Shown here: one piece after another, positions 48,751 through 59,800 of the stretch | Position numbering within the stretch: the first letter of the stretch is position 1 | Layout of the letters: the number at the start of each line of letters is the position of its first letter | From: Ectocarpus siliculosus | Lineage: Eukaryota; Sar; Phaeophyceae; Ectocarpales; Ectocarpaceae | DNA length: 64,000 nt | Assembly: GCA_000310025.1 (NCBI GenBank) | Contig: FN648785.1 | Location: 567,277-631,276 of the forward strand | Reading direction: 5' to 3' | Made by a program: the position numbers and the translations under genes | Notes under the pieces: model-generated | Told to the model about the DNA's origin: nothing | Databases searched by the model: none | The model's input: only the letters and a program-made list of their open reading frames with translations

Positions 48751-49799
48751 GGATGATCATAGCTACGGACTAGCGTGGTTGGTGTGTGTAATCAATAGGC
48801 GAGCATTCGTATGTCCGTTCGTGTCCCACGAATGTTCTACAACAGATTAACCAACGCCACACCTCCGTGCTAATCTTGACGTCGCTTCACCGGCAGAGAG
48901 CTCGAAGACATCTTGAACACCGCGTGGACGGAAAACATGGACTTCAACCAGTGGCTGTGCTACGACGAGCAGATGGTGAAGACTGTGTCGAGGTACGCGC
49001 ACTTCCTCATGAGACACCAGCCCAAGAAGCCCATCGCCGCAGCCGCAAGTGTGGTGCCTGACCCATGTGTTCCGCCTGCCCCCCGCCTGCCTGCCCCTTT
49101 TCGTGCGTGTCCAGCCTGCGCAAAGCTGGGCAGAAGGGGAAACCCATGGAGCTACAGCAGCCGTGGATGCGTAAGGATTACGTGGCCAACATGGGGGGAG
49201 TAGATACGGCCGACCAACAGAATGGTTCCCACGCCCATGACCACAAGGCGTGCACGAACTACTGGCGGCGAGTGATGGAGGCCAAGATTGAGCAGACGTT
49301 CACCAACATTTTCGTGATGTTCAAGGCTTTGGTAGCCTTCTGGGACGGTGAAGCGAAGGAGAGGCTCGAGAGAGGAGACCTAGACCTTGAGTCGTCGATG
49401 GAGTTGGAGGGAGTGGTGAAGGAGCTCCGCAGGTTGGCCAATCTTGAGAGGTCGGACTGGGACGAACAGATGTCGACGGAGCTCATGGGGAGGTGCGGTG
49501 TTGGTAGCCTCAACAAGGGGGGGAGACAGGTCAAAGATACGGAACCCCCGAAGGACGTTTGGGGGAGCGTTCACATTAAGACAAAACGCAAGTGCATGTA
49601 CCCCGGATGCAAGAAAACGACAAGAAAAGGGTGTGCCTGCGAGGCGTTCTGCGGTGCAGGGCGGGAGGGGGGCGGGGGGGTTTTGATGTGCAAGGGATGC
49701 TTCGAGAACCCGGCGAGGCACGCTAGGGCCGCACGGGCTGAACGGGAGGCCTCGAAGTTCGGAAAAAGGACACGGAAGGATATGAACTGGTGCTCGTGA

Positions 49800-51066
49800 C
49801 CGTTTTTTGTTGTTGTTGCGAGTGTTTCGGGCGGAGGAAACAGGGATCGACTCGTGTAAGGGTCCCTTGACATATTTTTTGGCAGGCAGACTGATCGTAG
49901 CGCATCATCTTCCCGTCCGTCATGAAAATGTTTTACTCCGTCGTTTACCTGTTGTGTCTTCCCGATAGCAGTGGTATTATAGTGTGGGGCGTTTGTGTTG
50001 TGTACTTGTTTACCACCCATCTGTATCATGTAGCGGTCGAAGTACGATCGTTTTCATCCTTGCGAGATAAAGTGCAAGTTACTGAATCACAATATTGTAG
50101 GTCTTTTATTCCGCGCTATTTTCTGAAAGCGTGTGTCTTTAGAGTCTGAAGCGTCCTCCGGGATATGCGGTGAAGAGTGCTTGTCGGGCAACTGTTGGTG
50201 GGCGCCGGCGGTGTCACCTGCGGTAGTGAGTTTTTAGCCCCCCCCCCTTTAGCCCCCATTCGCTTGTAACTACTGTCAGTGTTGTTGCGATTAGCCACGG
50301 CTCGTGTATCGCTCGTTGTGTGTCGTTTTTAACCCGAAACCTATGTGGCAAGAGCCTTAAGTTTGGCGTCCGTATCCCGTGCTTTGGTCGACAGACATGT
50401 TCGCACGTAGACAAGGAATGGAGTACGAAGTGTACAAGGTTTGCAGATACCAAGGTTTGCAGATAAAATCGAAAGAAGTCTTCGGCATCTAGATAAACAA
50501 CGTTTTCCTGGCACTTTAGTTTTTTCACTGCGTGCGGTGTAGTCTAGTCCTTTCGTGCGACAACGTCATACACACCACGTGCCGGTGGTGCTCACCAGTA
50601 GTTCAGAGACCGCAAACGGCATCGGAATCCAACCGTGTGCCAATGACAGACATTCCGGAGACCTTCATGCGATCAAGTCGTGAATACTTGCAAGATCATT
50701 TGTTCCATGTTTATTCCATTTCTTCATCTCGAAACCAAGGCGCTGATCTCTGCGAAAATGCAATACACATCTCCCGGCGAGTGCGCCTGCAACATGCGAC
50801 GAAACATACGGAATTTTCAGATCACACCATTGCACCATCGGTTGTTCCACCGAGTTGTGCCTTGCAGCACTCTTTCTCCAAATAACCCCAGCGAATTGAA
50901 CGACAAACCCAGCGAACTCAAAGTCATGCGGGGGCACGACGCCCTGCAAACTAGCCAAGCGCAAACCTTGAGGGTCTGCTCGAAACTCTTGTAAGTACGA
51001 AACCCTCTCCACCCCCCCACCCCACCCCTCAGGCTCCATGATCAGCCTAAAACACGCGCTCGAGAA
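49800..51066. other. Intergenic stretch, presumed 3' flanks
   Basis: Lies between the transposase stop and the convergent minus-strand gene. No exon supported. No clear terminal inverted repeat matching the 5' side of the OTU/piggyBac unit was seen. Confidence 0.45.
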
Positions 51067-52322
51067 TCACGACAATGCCTCCGCAATGGCCGCTGGTATG
51101 GCTTCGTCTCCCGGCCACACCGCGCGGCACGCCTGCGTGAAGCAGTCCCTCCTCGTGATTTGAACGCCACGACCCCTCGCGTTGAGGCGGGTGCTCACGT
51201 CGAACGAAGCCTGCACGTTGCGGGGGAAAAAACGACGACGTAGGCTTGTTTTTTTAGAGCGTGCACTCCAGTCTTTCGTGGGAAAATGGAGAGCCAACAA
51301 ACGTTACGTGGCATGCAGTATCTGTGAGAGACAGACGTTCACGCAATGGGGCGGCGCGTGCGTCTTTTTCTCCGTTCGGACTACTAACCGCCCGTTCGGA
51401 TTACAAAACCTAACTTCGGACAAGACAGAAAATTATGCTTCGGCCTCCCCAGTACATCGTTACCCCTACTACTGTCTAATGCGGGGAGTACAAAGCTGCG
51501 GGCTGCCAGCCTATTCGTACGAAATGGGAGAGTCTCCAACCTAACTGATACGGAAGATAACACCATATCTGTCTCAAAAGGGGAGTCGACGCGCTGGGCG
51601 CCGCTTGTCTTTCCAGAGCATTTGCTGAGCATTGCGGAGGTTCATAGGGATAGGGTTGCTGTAAACGCGTCTTTCAGGTCTCTCATCCCTCTTTCCTGTC
51701 TACTTCGTGTGGTGATATGATCTGTCTGGCAGCTGCATTGATCCGCAGGCTCGAAAAACACACGCACGTTAGTCCAGGTTGAAGTTTGTGGGCCTAGTGT
51801 ACTGCTGTTGTAGCACTCTTACAAGCCACCATGTCAAACAAAGCTGAACGTGAAGCACACCTATAATACACGAGGTGCAACGCGCACAGCAGGTGCACAA
51901 CCGATCTGGGTCAGCAGCCCATCATTTGTGGGGTTGCCAAATATCAATTGTACTATACTTACTTGATTCCTCAGACGCTTCGCTGTGACCTGCCCCCCCG
52001 AGCTCCTCTCGGCTGCCTTTGAGAAATCTACATCCCCGATCCAGCGGGAGTGGTGGTACCCGCAGAGTCCGGGGTGCTGCTGAGCTGCGGTCCTCCTTGC
52101 TGCCAGGTCCCTTATGTCTGGGAGGGGCTGGGGCTCGTTGTCCCCGTGGCAGCAGAACCGCTTCCCAACCGCCCTGGCTGCAGCAGATGTCGCCTCGGGC
52201 AGGAGCTGGGGTGTTGTGTCCGCGATGAGAACCAGCTCGTCCCACACAACTAGGGGAGCATTCACTGGGTCCCACTCAGCCGCTTTGGCCTCCCAGAACT
52301 GAGCGATGTCCTCTGGGTCCAT
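51067..52322 (-). CDS. Hypothetical protein, two exons
   Basis: Exon 1 at 52322-51963 (120 codons) starts at ATG in the context 'caccATGG' and ends at a perfect donor (CAA|gtaagt). Exon 2 at 51210-51067 (acceptor gcaacgtgcag, TGA) joins in phase 0. The product is 167 residues. It starts MDPEDIAQFWEAKAAEWDP and has VVWDELVLIADTTPQLLPEA, a HPGLCGYHHSRW motif and a basic C terminus of exon 1. Exon 2 encodes GVQITRRDCFTQACRAVWPG and AIAEALS. The LCGYH..W segment slightly recalls the 'LCxYHxRFG' motif upstream of proteases in Gypsy-type gag-pol proteins. That could be chance. Family not recognised. A CAG/CTG-rich stretch (about 52330-52380) lies just upstream of the start. Confidence 0.5.
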
Positions 52323-53877
52323 GGTGGTGATGTTGGTACTGCTGTACTGCTGTTGTTGCTGCTGTTGTGCTGGCAGGCTGTGGCGGAGTGACAAAGTGTC
52401 AAAAAGAGACACCCGCCCCCGTGCCTTCGCGTTTTTGAGAGGGTTTTCGTGACTACAGGCACGATAGGAGGCATGATAAAACCTGTCTTTATCTGGTACG
52501 ATAAAGCATGCTCTCGCTGTTGACTTGTGTGCCTTCTTCCTTGCCTTCGGAATGTGGTTGCAGAACTGAAGGCCAAGCTTACGAGGCCTCTCCCCGAGTT
52601 CTCCTGCGCGCGTGTGTGTTCGAGTGTATTCCTTGTCCGTCTTCAACCAACCGCCACCACAAGGCATAGTTTATCTCTCGCGCGGCTCGTGCTTGCTGCT
52701 GCTGCTGCGGCGGGCTGCTGCTGCTGCTGCTGGTGCTTTTTCATTTCGTTTCGCATGCATGCATCCAACAAACAAACCGCGTGCGTGTGTGCTTCTTGTC
52801 TCCGCTGGATTTACCACCCAACCAAGTGGCATTGGAGGCGGTGCCATGCCTTGCGCCAGTGTGCTGCATCGGCGGCGGGGTAGAACTGCTGTGCATGCGA
52901 TGTATCTCTACTGCTGCTGCTGTATCCATGTAGACTATCACCATGTAATCGTGTTTGGGGTAAAGAAATACGGCGCCCTCTCCTCTCTCTCTCCTCCGGT
53001 TTCCGACAGCACCTACATACAGCAGTACAGCAGTCAGTGTAGTTATCGGTCACTCATCACATTCTTCACGTGAGGGTTACGCTGCTGTTGGGCACTAAAC
53101 CTTTGTGGCACCATGGGGTGCGTGCGGTTGACCCATGTGGGAACCTGTTGGTGCGCAAACAAACGTGCAAACGTTCAAGTGCAGGTGTCGTGTGTGTGTG
53201 TCTCATGACTCATCGGTCTATTCGGTCCCGGCAGAACAAAAAAAAACGCGGAAGATCCAGAAAGAACCCAGTCACGAAAAGAGCCAGCGTCAACACCTTG
53301 GGCACTACTACTGCTGTAACACCCCGCCGGTGATTTCGGGCAGGCCCCCGGTTTAGAGGCCCGCCCACGCGATAGGTTCAGGCCTGATGTACTCACAACC
53401 GCTAGGACTCACCTGCTCGCACGTCAGCCCTGCAGCGCGATACACAGACATGTCCTGGTCTCGCTGCTGCTGTATTCCGACCATCCATCATGCAATTCCA
53501 CCGCAAAGATCACAGAGAAGGATTGATATTTTGAAGGCGGGACTCCCGCTGGCCATGCCCGCACTTACCCTGACTCCCACGCCATCCATGTTGCCCTTGC
53601 GAGAGGCGCCAAGAAGTGGGTACAGGGCAGAGGAAACGCTTGGCATTTCCTGCATTTGAACAGCAGCGCTTTGACTTGGACGTGGAGAGCGGGGGTTCAG
53701 CAGACCGCAGAGCGGTAATGCGGCGGAAATTTCAGTTGAATCTGCGGCGCCCTACCCCATTGCTGGACTACATAGCATACATGACAAGTCATATTCCACA
53801 TTGGAGCACCAGCCAGCAGCCAGCACGGCACACAGGGCAGTAGGCGGGGGCAACGGAAGAGGTTGGTAGCAAATTCT
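52323..53877. other. Divergent intergenic region, with one small exon candidate
   Basis: Between the divergent genes at 52322 (-) and 53878 (+), so it should hold both promoters. Trinucleotide CTG/CAG clusters are frequent (52330, 52690-52735, 52910). A 51-base piece (53664-53714, acceptor gcatttgaacag, donor gtaatg, QRFDLDVESGGSADRRA) looks like a real plus-strand exon. It could be an alternative upstream exon of the coiled-coil gene. Confidence 0.4.
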
Positions 53878-56800
53878 ATGGCTCCCACACGGCGAAGGAA
53901 TAGCGGCAGCCGCTCGCCTGATGGGGATGGAAGTGAGGTGAGTCCCTCTGGGTGTTCGCTACAACCTATTTATGCGTGAGTACATGTCATGTATATCCTG
54001 CCGTCGCCTCAAGCGCTACAGCGCGGATGCATGCTCCATGGGGCTAGGAGCACTGCTGTCGGGGCCATTTGGGTTCGTGGCGTATCTTCTGCATGCCTTT
54101 GGCCTTTGAAGTCGGTAGACCTCTCTCCCTTTTTCTGTGCGCGGTACATTGCCGTGCCTAGCGACCTTGAAGGGAAACTGAGTCCCAACCACTTACAGTA
54201 GGGACGGCGATACAAATGGTCGGCTGGTTGGTACCTGCTGTAAATACCGCAGCAGTCATCGACCTTGTTGGAACAACAATTGAACGTCGTCGCTTGTGTG
54301 CAGTACTCCTCCCCAATTTGAATGATGCGTACGTTCCCTCCTCGGTCTCCTCCCTCGATGCTGGCCTTGATCAACGGTTCGAGGGGAGCGTGGTGTGTTC
54401 GTTATTTCAAAGTATACAGCAGTAGTTTCCAATCTTTCTCCGCGTGCCCTGTGGGCATGTCATGTGCCAAAGTACATTACATAAAATCCACCTTCATGTT
54501 GTTTTGGCATGTCGTCGTGGGATCTCTTTCACACAGTGTGGTAGCAGTCCGCCTTCGTAGCTGGCTGTTGTAGGCTCATCTCCGCTCGCATTTACCCTCC
54601 TCGCGGCAAAGATACCTCTGGAGTACCGCAAGGGGTGTAAGATACCACACACCCACCGTTGGAGTGTTGCCCCCATCTCCAATGGAAATTAAATTTCCAA
54701 GTTGGCAATCACGAGACACCACACGCTGCTGGCGTGGTGTATCTGTATTTTTGGCAACGACCACGCCAACAGGCTGGCCACCGTGCTCGGGTGTCTTCTG
54801 CTCGCAGGACTGCGGTGCGGCTTTTCGACGATATCCTTTCTTGCTTCAATATCCTTTCCACGCACAGGAAATTCGGTGTTGTTGCGAAATTTTTGAACTG
54901 CTGTTACGAAGAGAGAGAACGACGGCTGCTGATTGGATGATGCAGACGGTTCCATCCCTGGGCGCAAGGTCAGAGCTGTCTTCCCACCTGAGCCGCCTCT
55001 TCTCTATAAGCCCTATCAAATTCGTCTCTTCACTAAAAGCCCTATCAAATTCTCCCTCGAATCGAGGGGACATTTGGATTTGGCTTGTAGAGAAAAACTG
55101 GCGGGAGCGTGGTAAACGGGGCACGAAAAGGAGGATTTCGAGATATATATTCCTCTGGAGGGGAAGCGAGAAGCGAGACCTTTAAACCCAATCCCTACAA
55201 TGGTTGCCCAGTGCCTCCTTCACCGGTTGGCTAGTTGCTTCTTCCGCGCTTGCTGCCCCTAGTGACGTTTTCCACCCAAGGGTAGACAAACGTGGCGCAA
55301 CCTCGCGGTTGAACCCGCGGCATAATCGTCCCGCGATTCAACCCATCATTACCGTCATCCTCCTCCGCTCACCAAAGCATCCACACTAGACTACTGTTGT
55401 CCCCGTGTACCCTGGCACCCCCCTTGTCGAGTAGCTCGAAGGAGGAGATAACCATGCCATTCTTCGCGAGGTAAGGCAGGTGAAGAAGATGGGGACAAGG
55501 AGTGTCCCCAAAGGCCGATCTAACGCTACAGGAGCTGAATTTTGTACTTGATACTCGCAGAAAGGTGCACAGGAGTCTTTCGTGCTGAAGGGGCAGATGC
55601 CGGCTTTCCACCGCCTAATGCATTCCAAGGAGAAGTTTTGTCAGTGGGGGAAGATGCACCGATCAGGAGGCAAAAAATGACATACCTTTGCCTCCTGCAG
55701 AGCACACGTCTTCCCCCCCGAACATCAGTCGTCGCCGGAAATGCTTTTTAGTCTCGTGGAGATTTTCGTTTCCTGCTTGCTTCAGCATCGGGTTATTTAC
55801 TCTTACTTTTCTCCTGTTGCCAACGATTATCTCACCTAGTAAATTATGTGGTACCAACTAGTGATTGGCGTAGGTCTACTGTAACCCTTACGTTCTGTCC
55901 AACATCTGGTGTTGGTGGAGCCCCACGGAACCCAACAGCTTCTTACTCCGAGCTTTGTTCTGTGACATGTAAAAGCACGGTTTCGTGAGGAGCGAGTGAG
56001 AGAGGGTATCGACTATGGAGTGGATGTTTAAGTAAAACTTGTTCTTGTGCAGGAGAAATGGGTGCAGACAACGGGGAATGGTGAGGGCGTGTGGTGCGCA
56101 ATTGTCGGGAGCGGAAATTCTAATGAAGTATTCGCCCAAGACCCACGTGGGACAGAGAAAACAAGGGTGAATTTGTCTTCGAGGAAATACGTCAAGCAAT
56201 ATTTTGTTACATACTGTAGGTAAGATAGTTGTTGGTGAGAGGAATACCGTAAGTAAATAAGACGACAATGAGGCAGGATACTCGCCAAAAGACGCACCAG
56301 AGTCTCGCGAGGAGACGGGGAAGCTACCGAACCCTCACCGCCCAAAGTTTTCCGAGGCCGACATAAGTTAAGGGGATAAGACGTGCCCTGAAGAAGGCAT
56401 CAACAAGAGTAAGGATGATTGCCGAAAGACGGACAGGAGTCTCGGGTGCTGCAGGAGAAGCTGCCGAACCTCCGCCGCTCAAGGGCTTCCGAGGACGACT
56501 TGTGTCACGGGCGACGACGCGCCCTGCAGAAGGCAAAAAATGGCGTATTTCTTATGCCTCCTGCAGGGCACGTCTTTCCCCCTTAGCAAAACCCGTCCTC
56601 GGAATTCCTTGGACGACGAAGGTTCGACGGCTCCCCCTTCAGCACGAAAGACTCCTGTACTTCTTTTCGAAATCTCCCTTGCCTGCTTGCTTCATTATTG
56701 TCGTATGTGCTTTCGGTACTCCTCTCGCCAACAACTATTAATATTTTACCTGTGTGATAGCAAGCTATTGTTTGACGTCTTTTGTGGGCAGTATTTCTTC

Positions 56801-59800
56801 GGACAATAATGCCACAGCGCCGGTCGCCTCAATGGTACAAACGGGTGTAGACTGTCGCCAGAATAAGTCGGACGAAAGCACGCTCCTTTCCCTGTCGAGC
56901 AAGAACATTTACATTTGTCAGTACCTGTTCTGGTTCAGAATCTTCCCCTTTGATGCGCACATCTCACCCCCGTTAGACTTATCGATTCGATGGTGGCCCG
57001 CCCGCCTGCAAGCAATGCGGAAGGCGCCCCGAACGCCCCCAAACGTGTGCCACATGTCTTCACTTTCCAGTTCCCGAACAAAGACAGGAATGCTTACGGA
57101 CTGAAACAGCGTCTGTGGTCTGCCGCTTGCTCCACACACCACACTATAGTCTAGGTGCGATCGAGAAACATTGCGGGTACTTGCTGAACAGCCCGGGCGA
57201 CCACGTGATTCTGTGGTATGTGCGTACAAGGCGCGAGAAGATATTGTGGACACGAGATAGTGAAAACTAGACAAATGGTGGCAGGGAGGTTCCCCAAATC
57301 GGTTTTCCTCCAAGAGCACAACAGCGTAGTGCGAAGCATATGAACGGCGTTTGCCTGTCACGTGGACACACAAGGAACGCATGGGCCGAAGCCGATGAAA
57401 CGTACAGTACTCCCGAGTCAGAAGAAGCAAGACACACCGGGATGGAGAAAATTCGTACAGGCAGATCAAAGGAACACACCCAAACAGAATGACATGTTGC
57501 CAAAGGCGGGACTGCACATTGCATGTTCTCATGTTCTCACGTGTACGTCCAACGAACGTCCTCAGGAAGGGAATGTCCCGCCGATAACTTATCGTTTTTT
57601 TATACTTCCTCAGTCTTTTGACCTCTGTCTGTCTCTCTTTCTCTCTCTCTCTCTCTCTCCCCCCCCGTGATCGTGTTCGCTTCGCAATTCATTTTCGAAA
57701 ACTTTCAGCCGGAAGAGGAGAGACCTCCGAAGGTTCGGCGAATTTCCGACGGATCCACGGTTGGATCCACGGACGGCGGGGCTACGGCGGGATCACTTTC
57801 AACAGACCATGATGAGGAAGACGAGAACATGGCCGATGCTCTGCCGCAAGGTATTGTACCCATCGTATTGTACCCATCTTCATGAAAATGTCTGTAGCTC
57901 CTTCGTTGATCAATTTGTTTGCGGTATTTTCGACGATGTGATTTTTTCGATATACAAAGTTCTTTTGTCTTCGACCAATCAGAGCTCGTCGTACATCTTT
58001 GGCTTGTGATTTTTCGTACCCCGTTGTACCGCGCTTCGATTTCTGCCGTGTCCGCGCCGGCCTTGGGGGCACCGCCGGATGCATATCACACGAACTCCGT
58101 CGCCTTTTGGGGGCGGGATTGTGTAGGGGTGTCGTAGGTGATGTGTAGTACCGCGAAGGGGCACCGTTATGTGAATACCCCCCCCCCCCCCAAAGAGCCT
58201 GGTCCGGTGAGAACCCGGCGTGCTCCGTCCCGGCTTTGTAGGATGCGAGGTCAATGGTCTAACGACTACGGCATGCACGACTATGAATACACTCCGCCCC
58301 CCCCAAAGAGCCTGGTCCGGTGAGAACCCGGCGTGCTCCGTCCCGGCTTTGTAGGGATGCGAGTTCAATGGTCTAACGACTACGGCATGCACGACTATGA
58401 GTACACCCCCCCCCCCCCCCAAAGAAAAACAAGGCTTCCTATGTGGATAAAACTTGAAGGGTTTGAACCGGGCTATCATATTCTGAGGTGGAAAGAGAGT
58501 TAAAGCCTAACCCTACCCCTCCTGCTAGAGGTGACCCCTAGACGGGCGGCACCACCCCCCTGCCTACCTTATACTACCTTATGCTACCTTATACTACCAT
58601 ATACTACCATATACTACCTTATGCAGCTTTGCGGGGTTAGCAGCGGTTCGTGGAGGCATGTGGGGTGCCGCAATGCTATTGGTGGGAGTGGCGGAGGAGT
58701 CGATCGGTCGAGTTATCTGTGGAACGTTGGTCAAAGCTAGCCGCCTGTGTAGAAAGGTCTAGGATGAGATGGGGCTCCATGTCGATGGAATGAATGAACG
58801 TCATTGTGGGGATTGTGTCTTTTGTGTGTTTGGGCTGCAATGGACAAACGAGGGCTCATATTTTAGGCTCTCGTTTTTCACTCTTTGTGCTGAATGTAGG
58901 CAATGTGTGCTTTGTCCCGTGTCCCATCAGGTTGCAGCGCATAGTCGATGAGCTGAGGGTGGAACTGGAGCAATTCCGAGAGCTGGACGACCTCGAGGAG
59001 CAGATTGTTATACTCGAGGTGTCTTTCAGCTTCGTGCATCGGATAAATCGTCCTCTTTGTGGAGTTTTTTGCTTATACCGACTAATATTTAAAACAGATG
59101 AATCAACTAAACACACACATATTTCTTCTGTTGCTACCGTTTCTGTCTTTGATCCAGAGGATAGTTTAGCCTCCCCCATGCTGCCCCCTCACGGGGTCCC
59201 AGTTCATGGCATTTAGAAGTGTTTTGTGTTTTCGACCGCACTAAGACTGACGTCTTTTCATTGGTCAGCCGGTCAGCGCAGTCGATGCTAACAATAAACA
59301 CACACACACAAACACACACATGCGTTTGAAAGACTGGCTTTCAGCGAAAAAGGTGAATTTGTGTCTCAAGGAAGTTTTTCACGTTCAAATCCAGCGATTT
59401 GTGTTGTACTTTTATGTATCAACAAGGCGACTATGCATAGCAACGTCAACTTCGACTGGTACAATATGCATACCACAGGGGGCTTAATGAATTTATCGCT
59501 TTCCATGCCAGCCAGTGTCCAAGCTGTGTGTCTTGGTAGCCATTGCCGCCTGCTTGACCTGTCGACGGGGAATAGGATAGCATAGTATTGTGGAACCTCT
59601 CTCGCAGTAGAATCTGAGGGAATGGACGGAGGAAGGCGTGTTTTTTATGGTCACGGGTCGGGATGAAAAACAGTACCGCAACGTGAAGAACTTTCCAGGA
59701 TTTTCCTTTCGATCCCACATGCAGTTGGGTCTTTGTTCGAGAGATGGCGAGAAAATACGTTTGCCTTGCAACAAGCGACAGGCACTGACTCCTTGGCAGT

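Larger units (their letters stand above)
47205..49799 (+). pseudogene. piggyBac-like transposase, damaged
   Basis: Exon 47205-47628 encodes a long charged coiled coil, then MWFDE and, in another frame, MMFPDKAVDLFVQK, so a frameshift sits near 47570. A 100-N gap hides the next part. Exon 48387-48481 (RFIHCSDGNAPPRLL..) joins in phase (AG|A) to 48897 onward (LCYDEQMVKTVSRYAH, QPKKPI), which includes the first catalytic Asp region. The final part encodes MGGVDTADQQNG (third Asp motif of the DDE/DDD fold), the C-terminal helices, and a Cys-rich finger (CMYPGCKKTTRKGCACEAFC ... CKGCFENP). The roughly 120-residue block with the second catalytic Asp is absent between 49050 and 49130, and the two sides are in different frames. 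DNA cutting activity is therefore unlikely. The DDE_Tnp_1_7 (piggyBac) assignment rests on the GGVDxADQ and PKKPI motifs in order. Confidence 0.65.
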
